A stretch of 64,000 nucleotides of DNA, from the NCBI GenBank assembly GCA_964569245.1, contig CAZMTK010000006.1, positions 1 to 64,000 of the forward strand. Reading direction: 5' to 3'. Origin of the DNA: JAAYTY01 sp964569245 (GTDB lineage Bacteria; Fermentibacterota; Fermentibacteria; Fermentibacterales; Fermentibacteraceae). Both the position numbers and the translations under genes were made by a program. Positions 7,780 to 14,827 of the stretch are shown piece after piece (position 1 is the first letter of the stretch; every line of letters begins with the position of its first letter). The notes beneath the pieces were generated by a model, which was not told the origin of the DNA, made no database searches, and saw only the letters and a list, made by a program, of their open reading frames with translations.

Positions 7780-8089
7780 TCCTCAGCCCCCTCTCCGTCA
7801 TCACCCGCCGGTCCCAGTAATCCCCCAGAGTCTCGATCTCCTCTAGCTGCACCTTGGGCACCTTGTGAAGCGCCAGCCCGTCACATCATGCGAAGAAGGT
7901 CGTGACTGCGTCGCCAGTTGTTTCGTCCCACGAAACAACGAGAGACAATCAAGGCCCTTCGCGTGCGAAGATCACCGGGTTGCGGTAGGTCCGTTTCGGG
8001 GCTGCAGGGGCTGGAAGGTCCGGTCTAGCTGGCTTGATGGCAAATAGTCTGTCCGAACTGGTTCGACTGGACCAAAGGCCTGTGTACCA
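7780..8089 (+). repeat. dispersed 311-bp repeat, copy 3
   Basis: Nearly identical to copy 2 without its 71-bp insertion. It carries a single 36-nt palindromic unit at 7917-7952. The minus strand of its left end again encodes a protein C-terminus (LEEIETLGDYWDRRVMTE), here open further to 7628 through unrelated sequence. The following stretch to 8477 has no gene. It contains a distant inverted pair (ACGTTTCGC near 8092 and GCGAAACGT near 8172) and the promoter-like site before the next gene. Confidence 0.9.
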
Positions 8090-8416
8090 GAACGTTTCGC
8101 AGAGAGAAACATAGAACCCGCGCAGAGGTGCTTCCACCCAGGAAACACCGGGAGCGGGCAAGACAATCCATCGCGAAACGTGGAACACGCTCAGGTTGCT
8201 GCCTGCAGGCAACAGGCCAACCAGTCCATACTGACACCTCAGCATGGACCGGGTCCAGGGGGGCAGGTCAAGGATAGCCGCCCCCGACAAACCATTCCCA
8301 TCTCCGACATCCACCCCGGTCGATCACGGCGCCGGGGTCACCAGCTCACATCTGCAGGCTTGGTGACGGTTCAGTTCAGCTGCGACATCTCACTGTGAGA
8401 GGCTCACCCTGCGGGC

Positions 8417-8422
8417 TATAAT
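8417..8422 (+). promoter_or_regulatory. -10 element upstream of the beta-barrel gene
   Basis: A perfect TATAAT lies 55 bases before the ATG at 8478. No good -35 hexamer is seen 16-18 bases upstream, so recognition may need an activator or extended contacts. Confidence 0.45.
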
Positions 8423-8477
8423 AGGGTTCACAATGGCGCGTTCGTGTCACCCCGGGGGGCAAGGTGAGGTTTCCGCC

Positions 8478-9248
8478 ATGCAGGAATCCGGGTTCTCTCG
8501 CGCATCCAATCGGTTCTCTGCATGCAGGCCTCTCTCCCTTCTGCTGCCGGCCGTTCTCACCTTCGGTGCAATCGCCGACGACGACGCGGGCTGGGCCGGC
8601 TTCTCGGCGGGACTCAAGCTGGGCGGCACATTCGCACAGCACGTTGGAACGGAGGAGCGCGCCTCTGAGTACGAGGTCTCGAGCGGATGGCGCACCGGGT
8701 TCTGCGGCGGGGCCTTCGTCCTGTGGCCGATAACTTCCAGATTCGGGCTCCAGCAGGAGGTGGCCTTCTCCCAGAGGGGCTCCCGTCAGGACATCGAAGT
8801 GGACATACTGGAACTCCCCACGGTTCTCCACGTCACCTACGACATGAGCTACATGGACATCCCGGTACTGCTCCGGTACACGCTGTTCAGAGGCGGGAGG
8901 ACGAACTTCTATACCATGGCGGGAACGGCGATGTCTCTGATGTTGGACGGGAGGTACACCCTGGAGGGCCTGCTTGATGACGGCAGCGAACAGGTGCCGC
9001 TCACGGCCGACGCAGACCTCTCCGAAGTGGACATGTTCGACTTCTCGATTGTGTACGGGGCAGGACTGGATTTCAGCCTGGCAGGCCTCGGGCTTCTCGC
9101 CGAGTACCGCTTCACGATGGGCTGGAACACGCTCTACATGCCGACATACGCGTACGTCCCGTTCGAGGACAGCCTGATACTCGTTGACAACGAGCCTGTA
9201 CCGCTAAAGAACCAGAGCCATGCCCTGATGCTTGGCATCCGCCTCTAG
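8478..9248 (+). CDS. outer-membrane beta-barrel protein (porin-like)
   Basis: ATG 8478 with AAGGTGAGG eight bases upstream gives a 256-residue protein; an upstream in-frame ATG at 8433 has no Shine-Dalgarno. A signal peptide (PLSLLLPAVLTFGAIA) is followed by amphipathic strands with glycine/aromatic patterning (GFSAGLKLGGTFAQ, FYTMAGTAMSLMLDGRYTL, GLGLLAEYRFTMGW) and a C-terminal hydrophobic strand ending ALMLGIRL. This is the profile of PorT-like or outer-membrane-protein beta-barrel domains. The gene is followed eight bases later by a secreted cargo-like gene, suggesting co-expression. The specific solute or partner is unknown. Confidence 0.75.
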   Translation: MQESGFSRASNRFSACRPLSLLLPAVLTFGAIADDDAGWAGFSAGLKLGGTFAQHVGTEERASEYEVSSGWRTGFCGGAFVLWPITSRFGLQQEVAFSQRGSRQDIEVDILELPTVLHVTYDMSYMDIPVLLRYTLFRGGRTNFYTMAGTAMSLMLDGRYTLEGLLDDGSEQVPLTADADLSEVDMFDFSIVYGAGLDFSLAGLGLLAEYRFTMGWNTLYMPTYAYVPFEDSLILVDNEPVPLKNQSHALMLGIRL

Positions 9249-9256
9249 GAGGACGA

Positions 9257-10723
9257 ATGAAGTTTCTGCTACATGTCGTCGGCCTGTTCGTGTGCACCGC
9301 ACAGGCTCAGGGATATCAGTACTGGAACTTTCTTCGGCACAGCGCCCTGCTCCCCGGCCAGAACATGACATTCCGCGTCGAGAACCCCAGCGGTTCGGGA
9401 AGTCAGAACTTTCTGCTGTACGAGGGGGCGTCTGGCGTATCCTCGGCACCCATGTCATACGTGCTGGACGGGCCCATGACAGTCACGGCCACCGTGCCTG
9501 GGCCGACAGGCTCGACGAGGCGCTATGGGTTCCGCTACACCAGCGCCGGGAGCATCTGCATACTGCCCGTCGCCATAGCCCCGGGGGCCGACCCCGATCC
9601 GTCCGACCTCACCCAGCTTTCGACCGACCCGGTGGGGGACGAGGTCTTCGGCTATCCGAATCTCGACCTCACGGAATACCGCACTGGCTTCTCCAACACG
9701 AGGGTATTCGCCTCACTCACCAATGCGGGAGGAGGATTCCCCACAAGCTCGGGCCTCACCTTCTTCGGATACATGTTCGCCATGGCCGACCCGGCACTGG
9801 CCAGCCCGGATACCGTGTTCGCGATGCTCTATACCGTCAGCCAGCCCGGCATTATCACTCCAGGCCTCTACAGAATCACAGGAACAGGCTTCGGGGATCT
9901 GGAGAAGATCGGCGAGATCGAGTACGAAGTGTTCGCCTCCTCCAATACCTTGCTGGTCTCCTGCAGCATCTCGGATCTGACCTCGGACCCCTACTTCATG
10001 GAGTGGTACGATCCCTCGGACCCGGCCATCGGCATTGCGGCCTTCACGCAGAAGATCACCCTGATAGGCGGAGCCCAGCAGGCAGACCAGGCCCAGGGAG
10101 GCGACTGCTTCCCGAGAGTTGTGAGCGTGCCCCCCGTCTCCAATACTCTGCCCGGGCTTTCGGGCTTTTCCATCTCCGGCTCCGGCCCCACTGCCGCGGC
10201 ATCCATCATCTACACTGATGCCAACGGCCACTGCCCGGTTCTCTCCGAGATCGTCTTCGACGGAGAAGAGACTTTCCCCATGTATCCTCTGACCCTCGTG
10301 TACACCACGCCCGTCACCTACACCACGGAGGAGGGCATAGGACCTCTGGCCTCGGGCGACTGGGAGACGGCGCTCATTCGCTTCAGCGACAACCAGACGG
10401 ACATAGTGGAGCTCGAAGTGCAGAACACCGGCCTGCCGGAGGATGGCTCGCCGCCTCTGTCACTTTCGCTTTCGCCATGCCCTGCAACGGATTACGTTGA
10501 CATAGCTGCCGTGACTCCGGAGGGTGTCTCGGGCAGGGTGTCCGTCTTCGACGCCCGGGGAGCATTGGTGAGAGAGCTGTGCGCCTCGCCCGGCGGGAGC
10601 TCCTCCTTCATGACCTGGGACGGAAGAAACTCCGACGGAGTCGTTTCGTCACCGGGCATATACTGCGTGAGGCTCGAGGCTGGAGGAAACGCCGTTACGG
10701 GCAGAGTAGTCCTGCTGAGGTAG
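9257..10723 (+). CDS. secreted protein with C-terminal FlgD/type IX-like sorting domain
   Basis: A 488-residue protein. ATG follows TAGGAGGACGA, and the first ~17 residues are a signal peptide (FLLHVVGLFVCTAQAQ). The central ~370 residues are beta-rich and unrecognised. The last ~80 residues (LSLSLSPCPATDYVDIA, GRVSVFDARGALV, TWDGRNSDGVVSSPGIY) match the FlgD-like/Por-secretion C-terminal module used as an export and anchoring signal. The gene sits eight bases downstream of the beta-barrel gene and probably shares its transcript. It meets the GNAT gene of the opposite strand 16 bases after its stop. Confidence 0.78.
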   Translation: MKFLLHVVGLFVCTAQAQGYQYWNFLRHSALLPGQNMTFRVENPSGSGSQNFLLYEGASGVSSAPMSYVLDGPMTVTATVPGPTGSTRRYGFRYTSAGSICILPVAIAPGADPDPSDLTQLSTDPVGDEVFGYPNLDLTEYRTGFSNTRVFASLTNAGGGFPTSSGLTFFGYMFAMADPALASPDTVFAMLYTVSQPGIITPGLYRITGTGFGDLEKIGEIEYEVFASSNTLLVSCSISDLTSDPYFMEWYDPSDPAIGIAAFTQKITLIGGAQQADQAQGGDCFPRVVSVPPVSNTLPGLSGFSISGSGPTAAASIIYTDANGHCPVLSEIVFDGEETFPMYPLTLVYTTPVTYTTEEGIGPLASGDWETALIRFSDNQTDIVELEVQNTGLPEDGSPPLSLSLSPCPATDYVDIAAVTPEGVSGRVSVFDARGALVRELCASPGGSSSFMTWDGRNSDGVVSSPGIYCVRLEAGGNAVTGRVVLLR

Positions 10724-10739
10724 CCGGCCCGAGAGGCAT

Positions 10740-11534
10740 TCACCTCCCGAGGCGCGCGACCCGCTTAGCCATCGCCTTCCTGATCTTGTCGCAGGAGGGA
10801 GGAGGACCCTTCTGAAGGCTCCTTCCGTCGAGGAGGACGTCGTCAACCCGGCCCCACTCCGCCACAGCCTCCTTCGTCGAGGTGTCTATCTCGATGAAGG
10901 ACACACTGTCCCCGAACTCTGCAGCCACCCGCTTCGCCCTCTCGCATGTAAGGTTCCGGGCCAGGCACCATCCGCTCGAGAATGCGGTCAGGTTGACCTT
11001 GCCGGGAACAGGCTCGGGCAGCTTCGATGCACTGGACGGCCAGTGCGGGGGCGCTGCCTCATTCGTGAAAGGCTTCCAGACCAGTTCCATGATGCCCTGG
11101 CGGTCGGCCCTTCGGTAGCCGTGCTTCCTGAACCAGGAAGCCCGCATCCATAACGGCAGCCACAGCCCCCAGGCAGCCATGCCCTTCGCACCCAGGCTCC
11201 GGGCATCCTCCTCCGCAGCTTCGAGCAGCGCGGAACCCATTCCCCTCCCCCGGTGGTCGCCCCTGCCCTGCCTGTAGCCATGCACGTGGATGCAGTAGAT
11301 GAAGTACAGGCCGAAACCCTCCACATGCGTGTTCTCGATGGGCATGTACTGTATCATCCCACCCTCGATCCCGTCGTCGTCCAGGGCGAGCTTCGCGCGG
11401 AGCCCCCTGCTCGAGATCGATTCATCCAGCCACTGCCGCCGCTTCGGTCCGGCTTCCCGTGCGGCCTCCGACCAGTCCTCCAGGCAGAGGCAGAACAAGT
11501 CTCGCCTGTCGTCGGGGAGGTCTATTACCTTCAT
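10740..11534 (-). CDS. GNAT-family N-acetyltransferase with C-terminal extension
   Basis: A 264-residue protein from ATG 11534. The GNAT core is visible: IYCIHVHGYRQGRGDHRGRGMGSALLEAAEEDARSLGAKGM contains the acetyl-CoA-binding R/Q-x-x-G-x-G/A motif in the form RGRGMGSALL, and WFRKHGYRRADR closes the fold. The C-terminal ~100 residues (FSSGWCLARNLTCERAKRVA, SFIEIDTSTKEAV) resemble an attached thioredoxin-like or YoaP-like domain with two Cys. The start is two bases after the stop of the upstream gene, so the pair is cotranscribed, probably with the two-component system further upstream. The substrate is unknown. Confidence 0.8.
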   Translation of the reverse strand: MKVIDLPDDRRDLFCLCLEDWSEAAREAGPKRRQWLDESISSRGLRAKLALDDDGIEGGMIQYMPIENTHVEGFGLYFIYCIHVHGYRQGRGDHRGRGMGSALLEAAEEDARSLGAKGMAAWGLWLPLWMRASWFRKHGYRRADRQGIMELVWKPFTNEAAPPHWPSSASKLPEPVPGKVNLTAFSSGWCLARNLTCERAKRVAAEFGDSVSFIEIDTSTKEAVAEWGRVDDVLLDGRSLQKGPPPSCDKIRKAMAKRVARLGR

Positions 11535-11536
11535 GT

Positions 11537-12157
11537 TCACAGAACCCCGGGGATCCTGATTGTGAACCTGCACCTGTCGCCACCGCTGAGGATGGATTCG
11601 TCCACGGTCACCTCCGCGGGCCTGCCGAAGATCCCCTCGTATATCCCCTTGTACCACCCGGAGCTGCAGCAGCAGTACTCGAGGGGGATTCTGCTTCGGG
11701 TCTCCCTGATGAGAGGGCAGTAGCACGCCGCGACCTGTCTCTCATGGTCCGTGGAGGCCTCTGCAAAGGCTTCGGGGTCGCGCGGCCTGCGTATCTCTAC
11801 AATCATGTCATCTTCGATGACCGGATCGCCGAACCGGCCCGGAGTCTCGCGCATAGCCGCCACAACGGCCTCCGGGCTGCCGGTCTCGCTGTACAGTACG
11901 CGCAGCTTCGCGATGTCCTCGTCCCCGAACTCCTCGGTGAAGACACAGGAACGCTCGAGCATTATATCGCACCTGACCGACTTGTCGGGCACTTCGGTCG
12001 CGAGCCTCGCCTGGGCCCCCAGCGACCACCGGGCGATACTCTCGAGGTCCTCGGTCAGACCATCCCATCCGGTGGTGACGCGGCTTCCGGCGCCGTGACC
12101 CGCCCTTCGGTCTATCGACTGCTCCCACTTCCTGATCTTGTCGGCAAGCCATCCCAT
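11537..12157 (-). CDS. conserved hypothetical, Cys-rich, V4R/DUF6144-like
   Basis: A 206-residue soluble protein. Its C-terminal half has closely spaced Cys (ACYCPLIRE, then LEYCCCSSGWYKGIYEGIFG) followed by PAEVTVDESILSGGDRCRFTI, which resembles the end of V4R-type small-molecule-binding domains and the DUF6144 or thiazoline-carboxylate hydrolase-like families. Those families typically bind a hydrophobic ligand or metal; no catalytic function can be claimed here. It lies 49 bases after the histidine kinase and two bases before the GNAT gene on the same strand, so it is likely part of that operon. Confidence 0.7.
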   Translation of the reverse strand: MGWLADKIRKWEQSIDRRAGHGAGSRVTTGWDGLTEDLESIARWSLGAQARLATEVPDKSVRCDIMLERSCVFTEEFGDEDIAKLRVLYSETGSPEAVVAAMRETPGRFGDPVIEDDMIVEIRRPRDPEAFAEASTDHERQVAACYCPLIRETRSRIPLEYCCCSSGWYKGIYEGIFGRPAEVTVDESILSGGDRCRFTIRIPGVL

Positions 12158-12206
12158 ACATCCTCCCGAGCCCGGCAGCGGATGGAACCGGACGCCCGAT
12201 TTACCG

Positions 12207-13424
12207 TCATCCGGGCAGAGTAAGCCTCACTGAAGCCCCTCCGAGAACCGATCGCCCATAGGATACCGAGCCGCCGCAGAGATGTGCGATTCTCTCCACC
12301 ATGGCGAGGCCAAGCCCGGTCCCCACGCTGGTCGGGCCCTTCACGAAGGGACGTCCGACGCGCCCGGAAAGCGATGCGTCGAAGCCCGGTCCATCGTCTG
12401 AAACCTCCATCCAGACTGCAGAGCCGTCTCCTCCGACGCACACCTCGACTCTGGAGCGGCAGTTCTGCAGGGCGTTCCTGACGAGGTTCGAAGCGGCTCG
12501 CTGCAGGAGCGCCCTGTCGGCGAGAAGAGATCCGGATCCGAGAACCTCGACCGTCTTGTCTGGGTGGGTGAAGCCCTCGGCTTCGGCGACCTCCCTTGCC
12601 AGAGAGGGAAGGTCAACCTTCTCCGCCGGGCCGGGAGACGAGCGGCCGAGCCGGTTGAAGGCCAGAAGCTCTGCGAGAAGGGAGTCCAGAGACGATATGT
12701 CCCTCTCCATGGCTTCGATCCGCGTATCCGGAGCACCGCAGGACTCGCGGAGCATCTCCAGCGCGAATCTCATGCGGGCAAGCGGGGTGCGAAGCTCGTG
12801 CGCCACGCTGCCCAGGAGCTCCTGATGGGAGCCGACGAGATCGCCTATGCGCGCTGCCATGGAGTTGAAGGTGGCTCCCAGGGAGTCGAGGATGTCTCCG
12901 TCATCCTTCGCCGGCACTCGCGCCGACAGGTCTCCCGCACCGAGCTGGAGCACAGCCTTGCGAAGCCCGGCGAGCCTGGACCGGAGAGGCGCGAGGGATG
13001 CGAAGAGGGAAACTGCGGTGGCTCCGAGGAGGATCATGATGAAGCCCCAGGCCGCCGCACGCGCGAAGATCTCTCGTCCCCGGGGCATGATGGGCACTTC
13101 CACGAGAAATCCTGTCTCGACGGGGATGCCGGGCAGGAACAGATGGCCGGGGCGGGGCAGGGGCGGCTGGAGGCCGGGCCGGGGGCCATCGAAGGGGATT
13201 ACCCTGATCTCGCCGATGCCCAGAGAATCGCCCTTCGCAAGAATTGCGCCGGACGACGCTCCCGGGTGATCGATCACCCATTCTCTCATTTCCAGGAGGT
13301 TCCTGGCATGGAGATCCCTGGCGCGCTCCGGAGCCACCCTGAAGGTGAGGAACGACGTAAGCGCCACAGTTCCCAACAGGCTCAGCGCCACGGGCAGGTA
13401 GATGCGCAGGAACAGCTTGTTCAC
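12207..13424 (-). CDS. two-component sensor histidine kinase
   Basis: Membrane-bound kinase of 405 residues. The GTG at 13424 overlaps the response-regulator stop by four bases (GTGA); a TTG at 13436 is the longer alternative. Two transmembrane segments (LYLPVALSLLGTVALTSFL, ~8-27, and WGFIMILLGATAVSLFASL, ~126-145) enclose a short ~95-residue periplasmic sensor. A HAMP linker follows, then the H-box HELRTPLARMRF with phospho-acceptor His near 209, an N-box NLVRNALQN, and G-boxes DDGPGFD and GTGLGLAMV. The layout is CpxA/RstB-like. The stimulus is unknown, but the periplasmic part suggests envelope sensing. Confidence 0.93.
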   Translation of the reverse strand: MNKLFLRIYLPVALSLLGTVALTSFLTFRVAPERARDLHARNLLEMREWVIDHPGASSGAILAKGDSLGIGEIRVIPFDGPRPGLQPPLPRPGHLFLPGIPVETGFLVEVPIMPRGREIFARAAAWGFIMILLGATAVSLFASLAPLRSRLAGLRKAVLQLGAGDLSARVPAKDDGDILDSLGATFNSMAARIGDLVGSHQELLGSVAHELRTPLARMRFALEMLRESCGAPDTRIEAMERDISSLDSLLAELLAFNRLGRSSPGPAEKVDLPSLAREVAEAEGFTHPDKTVEVLGSGSLLADRALLQRAASNLVRNALQNCRSRVEVCVGGDGSAVWMEVSDDGPGFDASLSGRVGRPFVKGPTSVGTGLGLAMVERIAHLCGGSVSYGRSVLGGASVRLTLPG

Positions 13425-14122
13425 GGCTGGCCGCAACCGTCAGCGAGCATGTAGCCGACTCCCCTGACCGTCCTTATGAGATCGCGCCCTCCGGGCAGGG
13501 CTTCGAGCTTGCGCCTGACCCTGGACACAAGGACATCTATGGAACGGTCGAAGGAATGGAAGTCTATGCCTCGGAGCTCCTCCACGAGCCTGGCCCTCTC
13601 CTGCACCCTGCCGGCCCTGCGGGCGAGAAGGGTCAGCAGGTCGAACTCGGTGGTCGTCAGATCCACACGCGCTTCCCCGCAGGTCGCAACGCGTGCGGAA
13701 ACGTCGATGCGAAGTGGTCCTACGATAAGAGTCTCCGCAAGTCCGTCTGCGGCGTTCCTTCGCAGGAGCGCCCGCAGGCGCGCCAGCAGAACCCGGGGCG
13801 AGACGGGCTTCTGCACATAGTCGTCCGCTCCCAGCTCGAGGCCCACCACCTCGTCGGTCTCGCCGCCGAGGGCGGTGAGGAACAGAACCGGGCCGTTCCA
13901 GGATGCTCTGAGCTCTCTGCAGACATCGAGACCGCTGCCGTCTGGGAGCATGATGTCGAGGATCACGATGTCGGGGCGAAGCGAGAGGATCCTCTTCACC
14001 GCACTTCCGGCCTCCTTCCAGTGGTCCACCTGGAAGCCGTGTCCGGCGAGATATTCCGACACCAGCCCGGCCAGGGCCGGATCGTCCTCCACCAGGAACA
14101 CCCTGGGTCGAGTCTCCTTCAG
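13421..14122 (-). CDS. OmpR-family response regulator
   Basis: DNA-binding partner of the adjacent kinase. The receiver domain begins RPRVFLVEDD, with phospho-acceptor Asp in VILDIMLPDGSG (~56) and the conserved Lys in YVQKP (~105). The C-terminal winged helix includes LTTTEFDLLTLLARRAGRV and DVLVSRVRRKLE, ending RTVRGVGYML. No ATG, GTG or TTG gives a normal N-terminus without running into the divergent gene. CTG 14122 sits five bases after GGAGG and yields LKETRPRVFLVEDD; GTG 14101 is the alternative but would begin inside the first beta strand. CTG is preferred because other genes here show the same pattern. Confidence 0.9.
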   Translation of the reverse strand: MKETRPRVFLVEDDPALAGLVSEYLAGHGFQVDHWKEAGSAVKRILSLRPDIVILDIMLPDGSGLDVCRELRASWNGPVLFLTALGGETDEVVGLELGADDYVQKPVSPRVLLARLRALLRRNAADGLAETLIVGPLRIDVSARVATCGEARVDLTTTEFDLLTLLARRAGRVQERARLVEELRGIDFHSFDRSIDVLVSRVRRKLEALPGGRDLIRTVRGVGYMLADGCGQP

Positions 14123-14208
14123 GGACTCCTCCGAAGCACGAGACCTTATGTTACCGGAACCTATTCTAAGCTCCCGGGTATCCCGTGCGTACCCTGACAG
14201 GAGGAACA

Positions 14209-14769
14209 ATGCACAGACTCGACCTGCTTCTCGCCTGCCTCGCAGCATCAGGCGCCGCCGGAGCGGCAGTGCTTCCGTACGTGATGCCTGAGCCGGGCGT
14301 CGTCTTCGAGTGGCTGCCCGGTGAGCTCGAAGTTCCAGTAGAAGGAATACTCACCGAGGATGGAGGCTCCGTATCCAGCGGTCCCACAGCGAGCGGGACG
14401 GAGTACCACATCCACTACTGGAAGGAGGATGTGCCGCAGGGTGCCGGCAGGTCGGAATGGCTGGAGACCAGGCTCGCCGCCCTTCTGCCGCCCGACGCCC
14501 CCGGCACATGGAGGCTGGGCGACATCCAGTGGGTGGAGGGAAGCAGGCTCACCGGCTGCAGCAGCTCCCTTTCGATGGGGCTCATGCCGTTTCTCAACTT
14601 CAACCTCGTCGCGGAGAACGGGGTTGTACTGGGGCGGGGCAGGGCATACGCGGCGTTCCGGAGGGGATACTCAATCCTGATCTACTGCCTGGCACCCGAG
14701 GAGAATGCCCTCGACGCAGTCACCAGCCTGGAGGGCATGGTGCACATGATGCACCTGTCGGAGGACTAG
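14209..14769 (+). CDS. hypothetical exported protein
   Basis: A 186-residue protein with ATG 14209 behind AGGAGG. Residues 1-19 form a signal peptide (LDLLLACLAASGAAGAA). The mature region contains a single Cys in LTGCSSSLSMG, a hydrophobic stretch (LMPFLNFNLVAENGVVLGRGRAY) and a C-terminal helix with Met and His (VTSLEGMVHMMHLSED). No family is recognised. It is divergent from the response regulator with about 85 bases between, so it is a plausible target of that two-component system. It ends just before a strong hairpin. Confidence 0.68.
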   Translation: MHRLDLLLACLAASGAAGAAVLPYVMPEPGVVFEWLPGELEVPVEGILTEDGGSVSSGPTASGTEYHIHYWKEDVPQGAGRSEWLETRLAALLPPDAPGTWRLGDIQWVEGSRLTGCSSSLSMGLMPFLNFNLVAENGVVLGRGRAYAAFRRGYSILIYCLAPEENALDAVTSLEGMVHMMHLSED

Positions 14770-14779
14770 GGAAAACGGC

Positions 14780-14803
14780 GACGGGCCCCGAGGGGGGCCC
14801 GTC
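14780..14803. terminator. bidirectional terminator hairpin
   Basis: GACGGGCCCC (14780-14789) and GGGGCCCGTC (14794-14803) form a perfect ten-base-pair stem with a GAGG loop. It sits between the convergent ends of the exported-protein gene (14769) and secDF (14828). The minus-strand side is followed by a short T-rich stretch. Confidence 0.75.
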
Positions 14804-14827
14804 TTGGCCGGGGGATCTCCCAGCGCC

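Noticed and set aside
735..8089. Dispersed repeats as insertion sequences with transposase
   Set aside because: No transposase gene, no terminal inverted repeats and no target duplications could be seen in or around the copies.
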